Below, piece after piece: positions 39,787 to 53,900 of a stretch of DNA of 64,000 nucleotides. Source of the DNA: Phaenicophaeus curvirostris (lineage: Eukaryota > Chordata > Aves > Cuculiformes > Cuculidae); the NCBI RefSeq assembly GCF_032191515.1, contig NC_091394.1, positions 37,042,501-37,106,500 on the forward strand, read 5' to 3'. The notes below the pieces were generated by a model that saw only the letters and a list, made by a program, of their open reading frames with translations, did no database searches and was not told the origin of the DNA. How positions within the stretch are numbered: the stretch's first letter is position 1; every line of letters begins with the position of its first letter. A program made the translations under genes and the position numbers.

Positions 39787-40227
39787 GAATCATAGAATCA
39801 TGGAATGGTCTGGGTTGGAAGGGGCCATAGACGTCATCCAGTTCCCACCCCCCTGCCATGGGCAGGGACGCCTCCCACCAGACCAGGCTGCCCAAGGCCC
39901 CATCCAACCTGGCCTTCAACACCCCCGGGCATGGGGCAGCCACAGCTTCCCTGGGCAACCTGTGCCAGTGCCTCACCACTCTCATCGTGAACAAATTCCT
40001 CCTTATGTCTAGCCTAAATCTGCCCTTCTCTAGTTTACACCCATTGCCCCGTGTCCCATCACCACAAGCCTTTGTGAACAGTCCCTCCCCAGCTTTCTTG
40101 TAGCCCCTTCAGGTACTGGGAAGTCACTATAAGATCTCCAAGGAGCCTTCTTTTCCCGAGGCTGAACGAGCCCAACTGTGTCAGCCTGTCCTCTGATTAT
40201 CTTTGTAGCCCTCCTCTGGACCCGTGC
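39787..40227 (-). mobile_element. CR1 3' fragment upstream of MYLIP
   Basis: The top strand starts AATCATAGAATCATGGAATG and continues through the reversed CR1 tail and pol C-terminus to CCTCTGGACCCGTGCC. It is a relatively well preserved 5'-truncated copy. It is flanked by two similar CR1-derived sense segments of about 35 bp (39752-39786 and 40231-40264), suggesting insertion into an existing plus-strand CR1. Confidence 0.92.
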
Positions 40228-40228
40228 C

Positions 40229-40477
40229 AGGGAGATGTGTCAGGGAGGTTTAGGTTGGATATTAGGAAAAAGCTTTTCACCCAGAGGGTGGTGGAGCGCT
40301 GGAACAGCTCCCAGGGAAGGAGGTCACAGTGCAGAGCCTGACAATATTCAAGGAGCATTTGGACAATGTCCTCAGATATGTGGTGTGAATGTTGGGATTT
40401 TTCTGTGTAGGGACTTGAGTTGGACTCGATGATCCTTGTGGGTCCATTCCAGGACATTCTATGATTCTACAATTCTA
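40229..40477 (+). mobile_element. CR1 3' fragment, sense orientation
   Basis: The top strand reads GGTTTAGGTTGGATATTAGG, then AGGGTGGTGGAGCGCTGGAA, and ends with GGACATTCTATGATTCTACAATTCT, a complete CR1 3' terminus. It directly abuts the minus-strand copy on its left. Confidence 0.92.
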
Positions 40478-40693
40478 AGTGAAGTTGGAGACCAAGTCTA
40501 ATGACAGGGGCTTTCTACAGAATAAATTTTGAGACAACCAAATATTTTCATGGCTCATCTCTACACTTTTCAATGCTCATTTTATTGAGAGAAAAATAAC
40601 ATTCAGATTAATTCTTTCTCTCCCTTACTCTCTTTAGCTTTTGTCTGACTTTGTCTTATGCAGTACACAAAGCACTGGAAATGCAGAAATTTT

Positions 40694-41275
40694 TAGAATC
40701 ATAGGATCATTAAGGTTGGAAAAGACCTCTAGGATCATCAAGTTCAACCGCCAGCCCAATATCACCATACCTACGAAACCATGTCCCACAGCACCACATC
40801 TGCATGCTTTTTGAACACTTCCAGGGATGGTGACTCCACTACTTCCCTGGGCAGCCTGTTCCAATGCTTCACCACTCTTTCAGTAAAGAAATTTTTCCTA
40901 ATATCCAGTCTAAACCTTCTCTAGTCCAACTTGAGGCCATTTCCTCTCATCCTATCGCTTGTTACTTGGAGGAAGAGACCAGCACCCACCTTGCTACAAG
41001 CTCCTTTCAGGTAGTTGTAGAGAGTGATAAGGTCTCCCTTCAGCCTCCTCTTCTCCAGGCTAAACAATCCCTGTTCCCTAAGCCATTCCTCATAACACTT
41101 GTGCTCTAGATCCTTCACTAGCTTCATTGCCTTCCTCTGGACACATTCCAGCATCTCAATGTCTTTCTTGTACTGAGGGGCCCAAAACCGAACACAGTGT
41201 TAAAGGTGCGGCCTTACCAGCGCTGAATATAGGGGCATGGTCACTTCCCTTCCCCTTCCGGCCACGCTATTTTTT
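40694..41275 (-). mobile_element. CR1 3' fragment
   Basis: The top strand begins AGAATCATAGGATCATTAAG and runs through the reversed 3' UTR and pol tail to GGCCACGCTATTTTTT. On the minus strand a broken pol reading frame survives at about 40921-41154 (ending at LKLD). It is older than the two copies to its left, judged by divergence and stops. Confidence 0.92.
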
Positions 41276-44200
41276 ATTTTAAGAGGGAAGAAATTTTAAG
41301 AACCAGCCAATTGATATTGCAGCCTCTATGCCACTGTGATGCTAATGGATGGTGGAGTGTTTACACCTGTTGAACTCCATAGGTATGAGTCTTGTAGGTG
41401 GTTGCTGGCTGGGGCAGGAACACCTGCACTGGTGAGGCCTTAGAAGTATTTGTTTGACAAACGTACACAGGGTACATGGAGTAAAGTAGTTTATGGCTGC
41501 TTTAACAACGTAAATTGAAACGGCAGGGAGGACTAAGTACAAAATTCATGCTGTGCAGGTTCCCCAAAAGGAATGCAGATCAAAGAACTACTGAGCAGTG
41601 CAGTGGTGAGGAACAAGTAGGCTGTCAGGGGAAGAACTAAGAGAGAAAATGGAGATCTGAACATGCAGTGAAGGGTAATAGGAAGAAGAACAAACAATAG
41701 CACTGAAGCAAGGTCAGCACAGGGCTGGTTATTAGCTTGTTCCCATGTGTATGGGTCACTTGCTTCTGTCTGGGTATTTCTACTGTGCTTGTCAGGGTTG
41801 TTAGTATTTTCAATTTGTACTAAAGGAACTCTCAGAACAGATTCTCATTCTGCCGGGAATTCTGCAAGCACAGTGTATGGCTGTCCTGATAAATGTAGAT
41901 AGAGCTGTATCCATTTTGTTCATGTGAACTCTGTAACTAGAAGACTGCTCAGTTCTGAGTGAGGCAGAACAGTAGGATGGAGGTAAGAGTTAGGATGTTA
42001 GGCATCAAACCTGAATGGTGCTGCATTTCACTTGTACACTTACTAGCTCAGATTTTTCCTGCCCAGGTCTATAGTGTTTAAGTTGTGGAGCTTCAAAGGC
42101 CAGGCTTAGAGAGTGAAGGGTAGGAAAGGGAAATAACATGAAAGAAAGGTGAACAAAATCACAAAATGGTGTTAACTGTATGATTTTATCGGAGGTAAAT
42201 GCCTCTTTGGGATGCACTTAATTATGAGGGGATTAGTCACTAACAAAAAAAAAGTCACAAAATATTTTGTGGGGGAAACAAAGCCTTATTTGTTCTTTTG
42301 TTTCTGCTGAAGTGGATGCAGGAAATAAGATTTTTGTGTTTTGGGTTTTTTTAGTTTTTACTTCTATATGTTGTGGTGTCATGGTGTTTTGTGTGATTTC
42401 TCTATTTCTGTCATAATCCAAGGAGTCCTAGAGTTCTTATGAAGAAGCAGTGCAAAAACTGCCACGATGACTCATGCCATTAAATATTCTCATATCCTCT
42501 CCCTGGCAGTAGCTCAGATCAGATGCTGCAGAGGAAGGTGTAAGAAATCTTTATGTAATTGTGAGATAAGGTTCTTGTGTATTTTCTCTGGCACTAAAGA
42601 GTTAAAGCTGGCTTATACCTAATGGATTAGTCTTTGTGGTACTTGCATACTCGGAATCAGTTCATCTTGTGCTAGGTGTTGTCCAGACAAATAGAAACAG
42701 ATGGTTCTTGTCCCAGAGACCTTAACTTTTTTGTCTATATTAATATACTTTCTGTGCTCTCTTTTTATCTGACTTAATGTAAATGCAGGTGTTCTTATTA
42801 TGTCTGTAAATGTGTTATCCTGCTTTGAAATCTGCTGAACTGCAAGCCACAAAAATAGACCATGGCAGTAAATTGCATAGATTGGTTAAGCCCTGTGTGA
42901 AACAAGGCTTTCTCCTCAGAGATGTCATCTGGACACCACTGTCATAGAAATATATTCCTTTTCACAGTTGCTCTGTGATATTTTATTCACGCTGTACAGG
43001 AGAGAGTAAAGCACCATGTCCTGCATTAGCACACAGGAGACAGCTATTCTAACAAGTGCCCATTGCAACACTTTGGGCTCTGTATGAGAAAAAAACCCTG
43101 AAACATCTTACAGCCTCCTGCCCAATCTCTTTGATGAATCAACACCAACCAGTGAGGCACACTGCCAAGCTGCTCATAGCGTGGACATTCTCCCTTTGTG
43201 TATCATAAAAGAACATTGTTTATCAACATGTTATCTGAGTGCTTTATGTCATGGAATGCTGTCTGCTGTATGATGGTTATATCTCTATGATGGGTCAGTG
43301 TTTTGCTATTGTGCCAATTTGTGATGAAGCAATTCATGATATATAAATGAACATATTTAAAGTTCCTTGTGTAACACCTGTTGGTTTGTTTTCCTTGATG
43401 TATTCCTTCTGCAAGGTTCATTTTTGGTCACATCCTACTTCACTTAGCAAGCATTACTTGTAGTGCCTCCTCGTCTGATGTTTAAACAGAAAAGCTGTGA
43501 TAAGTCCAGTTGTTTGGAGAGGGGAAATAGTAAGTTCTAGACCTTTGAATTTAGAGCCCAACATGGCAATATTGACCCTTGTTTCCAATGAGAGCTAATA
43601 TTCTCCTTGTACAGATTTTTGTTCACAAAGCTCCCCAGGTGGTTCCTTCCAAGCTATTGCCATGCTACCCCATCTTGTGAGGAATGCGGCACGTAGCTAT
43701 GTTCCCATTATCCAGATATTTATGCAAAATCTTCTCTATCTAGTCTCTTCTGTTGCTTGTGGTGGTATCGAGTCTGATCAAATTCAGGATACTTTACTGC
43801 TATAGAACACTGTACTAGAGGATAAAACGTTAGAAATTCTCAGCTCCTGCATGCACTCAGGATGAGATTTCACAGAGTATTTAGAAGTAGCTATCATTTT
43901 CCTTTACTGCCCATTGGTGGTAGTCACATTAAAGGCATGCATGGGAGTATTGTGTCATCCTAGCCCTTGGTGCCAAAGGTGTGCTCCGCAGACTGTAAGC
44001 CAATAGCTCAGGAAAGTTTTTAGCTTCTGCAGGTCTGTGTAAAGCAGCAGCCTGCCCTTCTCTGGGAAAGCTAAACACCAGCAGACTTCTCACAATGCTA
44101 GTTGTGTGCGGTGACTTTTGTTCTAGCAAGAGTGAATGGCTGCACAACAAAGTACTTTTAATTGTAATCCCAGTTCATTTAATAATCAGAACCAGTATGA

Positions 44201-47200
44201 GAATGTTAGACCTTGGCATTTTTGTTTCCCTGTTCTTGTGTTTTGTATATGCTCTTCTCTGTTTCTGATTTATTGCTTTCTTATTTGGTTCGGCTTAAAT
44301 AAGAGATATTAAATAGGCTTAAGTACATACAGATCGTTAGGCTATTGACAAGTTGTTGTGCCCATCACGAGAGGGCCATGAAATGCCTCACTTCATAAGC
44401 ACAGAGGAGCACAGGGGCACAATGGCAGGCAAGAGCTCAAATTAAAGACTCAAGGGAAAGGAGACCCCTGCCCAATCCCTTTTGAGGGCTCTCCCAGTAC
44501 AGCTTCAGCCCCACTGTCCAGGCGTGAAACCCATCGTCATGAGCCATGGGGAGTAGGTCTCCAGGTTATTTTTGGACTGTGAGCCTAGCTAGCTGAGGGT
44601 GTGGGACGCATCAGTGGAGGCAGAAGAAAAGCTTTTGGGGATTGAATGAGACTTGTTATGGGGTGATTAAAGTAAGAATCAAAGGTGAGATAAAGGAGGG
44701 ATTTGGGTTATTTGGGCAGGAACAAGTGTGTGTATTAGAAGGATAAGGAAATGAAAGGGTCCATCTATGTGTCAAGGGTTGGCTGGCCAGTACGCTTGTC
44801 TGGCAATGCCCTGCAGCTCATCAGCACAGCCTGTCCTGTCTCCTCATTAAACTCCACTTTCAACTATTTTGCTGTGAGGAGCTCCTTATTCTTTGTGTAT
44901 ATGGGGGAGCCTGTGGTGCAGCAACTGGAAAGGGCGTGGGTGTGGTTGATAGTGAAGATCATGCTGGATGAGCCAGTAAGCCTATTTAGTATCTCTTTTT
45001 TAAGCTGAATCAAACAAGAAGTGTGCTGGGGGCCAGGATGGATTTGGAGATCTGTAAGGTCTGCCTCTGGGTACAAGTGTGGCTGCATGTCTGTAGGGAA
45101 TGGGAGCACAGGGGGGCAGCCACAGGGACCAGGGGAGTCCTGGACAGCTGTGTGTGTGATTGTCTGTACCAGCAGCTGAGGTGGCGTGCAGCCTCGAGGG
45201 CTTATAAGTTCAGGTGCAGCAGCTGGGGAGACTGGCAGGGGCAGGTTGCCTAAGTCTAGCTGCTCGAGGATTCCACCTTTTAGACATGTTTATATATGTT
45301 CTCACTCACAGACCTCCATCCTGCTCAACCAAAGCAGGGAGTGGGATGAAGCTGTTTGTGCTGTCAGTGTTGGTGTGAGTGCTCTGTATGCCTGTGATCT
45401 GTACATCCAGTGGTATATATACATATCTATGTGTTATATATATGTGCTTTGTTTGCATGTGTCTACTGGAAACACATGTTCAGCTTCACTACTGGTTGAA
45501 GCCAGGGACATTGAGTGGCAGTGTCCTCACTTCTCTGTGCTGACAGACTGGGTACATTTTCCACTAACACAAATCCTTAGAGAAAAGAACTGGAAAGCAC
45601 GTGCTGCACCATTATTACTTCAGTTCTGCTTTCCTTTTTTTCTTTTTATTTTCTGACTGTCTCTTTGTATTCTGCATCAAACAGTAACCAAGGACCAGGT
45701 CAGCACAAATGCATTTTAGGATGATTTGAAATGAAACTCACATGTTTGTAGTCAGTCTCTTCTGCTGTCATCTTCCTGAGTGAAATTGCTTTGTGCATGA
45801 ACACGACAGTAGTGTCTAGCTTCTTCCTTATCACTGTCAAGACTTCTGGTCATGTTGCAAATGCACATCACTCACATGGATGATGATCTTCCGACTGAGA
45901 AACATGGAAAGAAGCATAAAATGGAAGAGCTGTTCTGACAGTGATGGTTGCTTAAGGGAAACTCCATCACCCATCCATAAATGCACACTTTATTTTATAC
46001 CTGAAAGATTCTTTTAGTGTTCTTATACGCATCATGCGTGTGTCTGAACATTTTCAAGAATATTCTTCTGCTCTGCACAGTCGGCAGTGCTTAATAAGCT
46101 CCTATGGAAAAGGTGTCAGTGGTTCCCATGCTTTCTACTGTGCTGGTTCATCTCACACAGCATAATATCAATGTGGCTAACAGGCCATAAGCTGGTTCTA
46201 TTACAAGGCAGTATCTGGTGGTCGTTCCCCAAGACTCTTGAAACCAAACCAAACCAAACCAAACCAAACCAAACCAAACCAAACCAAACCAAACCAAACC
46301 AAACCAAACCAAATTATTAGGGATATCAGTTCAATTTTGGGATGCCTCATCTGGGACATTTTAAGAACATAAAATCAGTCCCACCAGATCAGATCAAGTA
46401 TTCACATAGTGCTGAATCCGTTCAGTTGGGGATTTAGTCTGCTGGTGGTAGACTGCATGCTTAATGTGCAAGAGGTACTTGTTGAGGCCTAGATGCTGAA
46501 CAGTGCCTGAGGCCAATACCTTATGGTATATCAAGGTACATCAAGGAAGAATTTCTTACTCTTACTGCCCAGGATCCCCTCCCACCTCCCACTGACTGGC
46601 AACTCAAGGACTTCCAGTCTATTTCTATGCTAGATAAATAATCCCTTGAAGTAAAATTGCATTTCCCGCTTAAAAATCTACCCAGTTTGAGACTAGACTC
46701 ATTGTAGAAACCCTATTGTAGTTATTGGGATATCTATCAGCTGCTTGTGAAATCTTTTAATTCCATTTCATAACCAATTTATTTATAATTGATAGCAGAA
46801 AGAAATCCCTCAGTCTGTGCACTTTTTTCAGAAGCTCCTAACATCGAATCACCTTTGAATTTGAGCTCGTTTTCCAGGTCATCGATTCCATTTCTGAGCA
46901 TTTTCATTCTTTTAGTCCTTGTAGAATGGAGTCGTCATTGATTATTTTGATGTTGTTAAAATGTACTCTCATGGTCTGGAATCAAAGCTTTCACAAATAA
47001 AATTTTCAGTGATATTTGTTCCTATTACTGTCACAATAAGCTCATATACTAAAGCTGTTTGCCCTTCCCCATAACACATTCAGAACTGCCAGGGCATTGA
47101 GAAAAGTCGGTTGGAAATTAAACAGGTTAAAATATCAAGAAAGACTTGGTATAATAGATATTTTTGTACATGTCAGACAATCAATAACCACAATTTAAAA

Positions 47201-47789
47201 AAATTATATATGTCTGGGAAGTTTTTACGTTGTCATAATCATAAAAATCAGTTTCACAATATTCAAAGGGATACAATGAAAAAATAAGACATATCAAAGG
47301 TATTTTTTTATTCTGCATTATCAGAGCTGTCAAACATTGATTTTATAAATCTTGTAGTATAACCCTTGTGTTTTTAACTCTGTCAATCAATCTATAGCAC
47401 CCTTTTAATGTGCTCTTTTTGCAAGTAACACCTATTGAAGAGACTAGACTAAATACATACTTTTCTATTTTTGGTTTATTTGATCTGTGCATTTGCTTTA
47501 ACTTTGCTTACACTCATTCCCACTGTTTCTGTAGTGCAAACCCATCAATTGTTCGTCTGAAAAAAATGCAACACACTGTCACTGATGGAAAAATTGAAAA
47601 AAGCCCAACAGTGTCTTTAAGGCTTCATATAATAATGGAGAAAATAAAATAGTAAAGTAATGTAAATGCTCATAATTCATTATTATATCTTTTTTCTGGT
47701 TTTATTTGCAAGGTTGATTTTTTATTTGTATGTTTTTTCCAGTGTTAAGGCATAGGGCTTTCAGGAGTAGTTGAGTTTTAACGTCATTT
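41276..47789. other. Upstream intergenic sequence, no gene recognised
   Basis: AT-rich non-coding sequence on the 5' side of MYLIP, containing the (AAACC)14 microsatellite at 46241-46310. No CpG island, recognisable exon or RNA gene was seen. Confidence 0.6.
46241..46310 (+). repeat. Perfect (AAACC)14 microsatellite
   Basis: Fourteen uninterrupted AAACC units (70 bp), followed by AAATTATTAG. Its perfection implies recent expansion and likely length polymorphism. The repeat is open in frame on both strands, which produces two spurious reading frames. Confidence 0.98.
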
Positions 47790-47916
47790 AATGGGGACCT
47801 ACAGGAAAGATGGGCACAGACTTTTTAGCAAGGCCTGTTGCAATAGGACAAGGAACAATGGTTTTAAACTAAGGCAGGGTAGATTAGATTGAGACTGGAT
47901 ATAAGGATTCATCCTC
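47790..47916 (+). mobile_element. Internal CR1 pol-tail fragment
   Basis: The top strand GGGACCTACAGGAAAGATGG, then GACTTTTTAGCAAGGCCTGT and the AATAGGACAAGGAACAATGG block correspond to the sense CR1 pol C-terminal region without the 3' tail. It is degraded and old. Confidence 0.75.
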
Positions 47917-50900
47917 ACTTTCTAAGCATTTGTCTAGCTAATCAAAACCATATATGAGAAGGCACATATACAGGTAAGGTGGATACTTGTGGCAAAGATG
48001 GTCTCAATGTATCATTTTTAGAAATTAGGAGTTTATTACTTTGCAAATACACTAATGACTCAACAAACTATATTGCAATAACTTTAAACTGTTTTTCACA
48101 GAAAAAAAAGTATCTTCTCTCACTGCCTCTTTTTCTTCTTTCCTTTGTTACATTTTGTCTCATCAAAAAGCCTCAGTGAGACATTCTTACACACTACAGA
48201 AATGTTAGCTCCACCACACTGGCCTAACTGAAGTCAACGAAACTATTAATACCAGTAGTATTTTATTAAAAATAATAAATCATGTCTTCCTTTTATGACT
48301 TGAAGATACAGACAGTATCTTATGAGACTACACAGTGGTCAGATGATGTCACACTGGATATTTTATTACGTGAAGGGAATTCCTCGAGAATTTTGATTAC
48401 AGAAAAGGATCTATTCCTAATTCTATTGTCCTGTAATAATGGTCTGTTCTTCTGATTTTAGAGCTACTTGTCAGTTTCAGGAATCTATGTGCAGGTCAAA
48501 GAATTTCACATCAAGTTTTAAAAAATATCCTATCTTATGATTTATTGACAAAAACTCAGAAAGGGAATTGGCCATTTTCTGCCAAGGAATTTAACCGTAA
48601 ATATTCCCCTGGCTTCTTTTAAATATTAATTCTGAGGAAAAGAGAGTATTATGGTTATTATTATCAATTCAGTTTATATTTTTTATTTCACCCAGAGTCT
48701 ATAGAAACATTATACTTCTCTTTAACCAATGATTAAATGATTAGTATCTGTAAAATATTTAGTCATATTGTTTTATTTTAAATTATAATATCTCAATTAC
48801 AACATTTACAAATTTAATTCACAGTATTCTTATGAACAACTGAATGCATAATTTGCTTATGGTGTTAAAAGGAGAATTAAGAAATACATGCGTTAATATA
48901 TCTCTGTGTCTTGTGATATACACCGAGCAACACCGTTTGCTGCTGAATACCATGTCTCCCAAGGATTATTATCAAAACAGCTTGTCTGAGAAGATGGCAT
49001 TTGATAGCTATCAGTTGTATTTACTCCAAAAAAACATAGTCTCTAGGAATTAATGTCCCAGTATTTAGCAAATGAATGTCTGAAATAAAGGCACATAAAC
49101 ACAGAAGGGTTCTGATTGCACAATTTTATAAGCATATTTTTTCAGGAAGGTCTTTCAATGTACTATTATCTTGCAGTTGAAAGTATTTGCAGTCAAGGTA
49201 ATTACATTTTGTTTTAAATGTTAGCCAACAAGATTGCCAACAAAACAGAAGCAAAGCTGGTTGCCCTTAGAACCAACATAACTCACTGTGGTTAATCATT
49301 TTTTCTCGAGCAATATCTTAAAATTGGTCTACCTTCAGTAACTTCAGCATTCTTGTTTCTTATTTCATGACTAGAAAAAAGTTTAGGGTCTGTAGCTTTC
49401 ATGACTACAATAAAGAACTTATAAACTAATCGGAGGGATTAACATTGTCATCATTTTCAAATGTTGCTCATTGTTCTTAAAAAAAAGTAAAACTCTAATC
49501 AGACAATATAACAAAAGTTCCTCATCTTTAGGGCTTGAAACATGCATGGGATTAATCATAAGCAGATATCTAATTGTGGTAATTCCAGCAAAATTGATAT
49601 ACAACAAGTAAATTAAGGTAGGTCAGAATCTTCCAACTCTGCCAAAAAAGGGAGGTAGAGCTTTTATAAAGGTGATTATTCCTCTCTGTGGGTAAATAAG
49701 CTTGTGCTTTCATAAGAAAAGTCAAAGTAAGCATCAGTAGATAGAGTAGGTTTGGAGGAGTTAATGCAGTGTCTGTGGGTTCTCTTAACATGCCGTGTTT
49801 TATGGAAAACTTAGGTCAAAGTCAGTGATTTTGTCACTTGGCAGATCCAGTATGTATCACTTCTACAAAAGATCTAAGTGACACAGAATTATGCCACACT
49901 GGTGGCAGAGAGTATTTTTCTCTGCTAGGGTATGGACTAGGAATGGCTTCTTTCACAGCTCCGAAGGAGAACTAGCTCACAGCCTAGCTGCTTAGCTTGT
50001 ATACTTATATCAAAGATATTACATTGGGGGTGGGGGAGGATAAAAAAGAAGAACACAATGAGCTATTTTTTCATTCAGTTAAAGAAAAAAAAAAAGGTTC
50101 CTACAAGAAAAAATAGTTCTTTGTAAAAATACACACATATGTGCATGCATACATACAAACAAACTTTAATTAATACCTTCAGCATGTGAAAGTTTAGTTA
50201 TCTTGCACTGTAATTGCTTTCCCAAATGGATTACACCAATTGCTTCAGGAAGTCAATGAAAAAATTGCCAGTTTCAAGAAATGGGTAAAGTGTGACAATT
50301 GATTTTGTGAAACGTTTGTCTCGCAGTTACATGACACATTCTTAGCAGGATCAGGAACTTGTTAGACAGAGGCAAAGCTCATGATACCGTGTTGTGAATG
50401 AATTTGTTCACATGAATCGGCTCCCCAAGCTGACACTTCCTTAGTGTATTCTTGAACAGAAAAGCAAAACAGTAATAGTTTTCTGAAAGCTGTGATCTGA
50501 TAGGTAGACTGCTTATTACAAATAATTTTAATAAGCTCATGAAAAAAAAGATGTCTATTCAGAGAAACCCCTCAAGCTTAGCTGTAGTTGTCTTTGGAGC
50601 AGATAATGGAACTGTGAACAAAGCTGGTTGAAATAACTTGCTGTTATTTGATTAATCTAGTACAGTAAAAAATCCAAACAGAAGTCATAAGTGTTATGTC
50701 TTTAGAGCTATGTAGTTGATATAAAAGGTCCAACGCAAAAAAAACCCTGAGCCTGTGCCTGTATATCTTTTTATTAAACAAATTAAGAAAATCAGCTATG
50801 ATCACCTTAAAAATAGTTCCCTTCTGAGTTGACACACACCTGCATATGATGCTGGCAACATTCAAAGCAGTTCCACAGATAATTTTCTGAAAGGCTTTTT

Positions 50901-53900
50901 ACTTTCACATCATCTATGAACAAAAAATAGTTTCTTTGAGCACTGACTTTGTTTTTGGGAAGAGGTAGAAAGATGATATTATTAGCTAAAAAATGCTTCA
51001 CAGACAAAGCATTGTGGGCTGGATTGTTGTCTTGAAGTTAACTCTCTGTTCACCACTTCACACCAACATTTTCCAACTGAAGGTAAGAAGTCTATATTTG
51101 AACAGACATACACTCATACTGAGTAAGCCAATCAAGTTGAATTTATCTCACTGTGACAGGTCAAAACATGATCTATAACCATCTCTTTGTCTCTCCTTTC
51201 CCTCTTGGTTCCCAAGCTGTAGGATTAGTCTTGTGTTTTTATGTTTTGGACCTCTCTTGCAGCTTATTGGTACTGCAGTGCTACAGTAGTACAGGGATGA
51301 ATCTACCATGCAGCATGAAAAGAACATTAGTGAAGAGAAAAAAAAAACACAACAGGGACTTTGGGAGGTGCATTTGTAGAAGCAGAAAGAGATTGTTTGC
51401 CTGTCGCAATTTGGGACGCTAGCTGGAGCAGTCAGTAGTGAACTAGGGATCTATGAAACCAAGGCTGTGCAGAGGAGGTAAAACAGACTAAATAGTACAT
51501 ACAAGTTTAGAAATAGAAAGAGAAGCAATGAAAAAGTTATGTGCTTGATAATTAAAGAAGATAAATACAACCTGCTTTTCTTCCCTTGTGAAAGACTGCA
51601 GGAAGAAAGGCAATAAAAATAAAATATGAAGAAAACTGTATGAAAAAGATATGTGGATACTCTTCTGGGAGAGCTCTGTACATTAACCACATAATACATA
51701 AACAAATGCAATACTATACTAAGAACATAATCTCTTGATTCGAGATCAGCAACACCATAAAAAAGACTTCTCAATTAATTAATTTTTTTTGCATTTGTTT
51801 TCTTTTGTACTTGATTTCAAGCTTGATGAGAGTTTGAGAATGCCTACCTGAAGGTAGCAAAAGATCTTAATATCCTCTTATGCTACAAGTGAAAGCATGT
51901 AAAATTGGTCAGAGATTAAGGCAAAATCCGAAACAAGTCTACCAGAATTGTGCTTTTAATTTTACAAACAAAAATAAATACTCACATTTCTCAAATGGTA
52001 AAATGGAAATGCAGAAATGGCTATCCTATATGAAAATCTCTCAAAATTATGGTTGATTTACAGTCAAACATAGCTGGGAAGAGAACAAATAGATAAGTAA
52101 AATCTTTCTTAAAATAAATATTACAAAAGTAGAAGTCAGATAAAGTATTCATATTCTCAGAGGCTACTTTGTGTGTCCTATGGCTTAGCAAGAAAACCAG
52201 TAATTTCTGTTGACTGGTTTTGTCTCTGCAGTTTTTTGTGGGAAGACTGTACTGGTCTGAGAGAATTCCAATGTGTTTTGTTGTAGTCTGTGTAAGTCAT
52301 GTGCAAGTCATTAAAGTCAGAGCCTGTCTATTGTAAACTCAACATTATTGTGTAGTCCAAGGTTAAAAAGAAAATGTCTGGTTTATGATTCCACTCACTC
52401 TTCTAGCTCTATGTCAATTCTTGTAGCCAGAAAAATGTGCTTGACAACTGATAATTCTTAGCAATTTCCAAAACCTCAATCCAACATCCATTAGACAGCA
52501 TCTTTCTGAAAACCCTCTTGGCTAAAATCTTATGTTTGCACCTGGCAGCTTTTACAAAAGTTTAAAGGAAAGAAGTGCAGCTAAAAAGCAGTACATGCGC
52601 ATCTCTTGCTTTCAGCACAGAAAACGCCATTTCCCTGTCTCTTAGAGATTTGGAAATTCCGTTTACAAAGAGAATCACATACTCCTTATATTAATTAACA
52701 TTTTAGACTAAGGAGAAAACAAAACCAAACCACAAAAAAAAAAAAAAAAGAGGCATGCCCATGAAAAAGCACAAGGACTTTATCTCTTGCTTGAGGAAAC
52801 CTATTTTTCATGTGCCATCACCATGGGTTCCTTCATTTGACTTGCTCTGTATTTTTCACCGAGCTCTAACAACGGCTTTAATGTCAATGTTCATTTAAGG
52901 CCGATAAAAAACATCTATCTCTTCCCAGAGAGTTTTAAATCCCTGAATGACCTCCAGATAGTTTTTAGAATCCCTAAATGACCTGCAGATAATTTTTAAA
53001 AGTTTTTTCTTGTCTCTGTAGGGTCTTTAGAATCCAGTGCCTTTAGATAACTCCCTCCTCTTGTTACTGAGGCCTTTGGATTAAATGGTGATCGGAAATA
53101 TGGTGTCCTGTACATTGGCCTAAATTACTGGTATGGGAACTAATTTTTAGTAGGAACTCTGTGAGTCAAAACCTACAATTTTAAGTACCCAGTTCCCTTT
53201 TTAAACTGTTGGCACGTAGGTAGCACAGCCCTCGATCTTGGTTTAATATCCCTTTATCAAATGTTGAATAGATTGTGTTGTGGTTTTTTTAAACAGCAGG
53301 TCACTCCCAGTTTTGCATTCAATTTGCAAACCATATTTTGATAGGTGGAAAAAAAAAATCTGTTTGTGAAGCTGCTTTTGGCTGTGGCAGGAAGTCATTA
53401 ATGACCAGTTTCAGTGAGTACTGGCACCCCAATGAAGCCTATGGACTTGTCTTGTGGCTGGATTCTCAGCTGTTTAATAATCCACTGCCTCTTAATGAGG
53501 CTTTTCTTTTGACTGGAGCATTCATAGTGGTTCTGCCATGTGGTTTATCTGGTGTCTGATCAAGGCTGAGCTCAAGCTGCAATCTTTCCTCAGTGAAGAG
53601 ACTATTGTCTCTCTTCTTTACACGAGTACCCAGTTACAAAAAAACTTATGTAATAACTTGATATCTTTGAGACAACTGCTCTTCTGTCAGAGTTAGTTGA
53701 GACTGGTCAACCATTTCAGAAGTTACTGGATTACAGGTGAGCAGAGTGAAGAATACATTTAATGTATTTTCATGATAAATGGAAATAACCAGGCTTGGTA
53801 TTTTGTTGTTTGGTTTTTTTTGTTTGTTTGTTTATGTTTTGGGTTTTTTTCCAACATCCAGGAACTGAGGCCACCTTCTTGAACTACCCATGGCCATTTC

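Noticed and set aside
39101..42000. LXR response element (DR4) upstream of MYLIP
   Set aside because: No convincing AGGTCA-N4-AGGTCA or close variant was found by eye; a position-weight-matrix scan would be needed to exclude a degenerate one.
46087..46320. Frames encoding repeated NQTKP or GLVWF units
   Set aside because: They are translations of the (AAACC)14 microsatellite.
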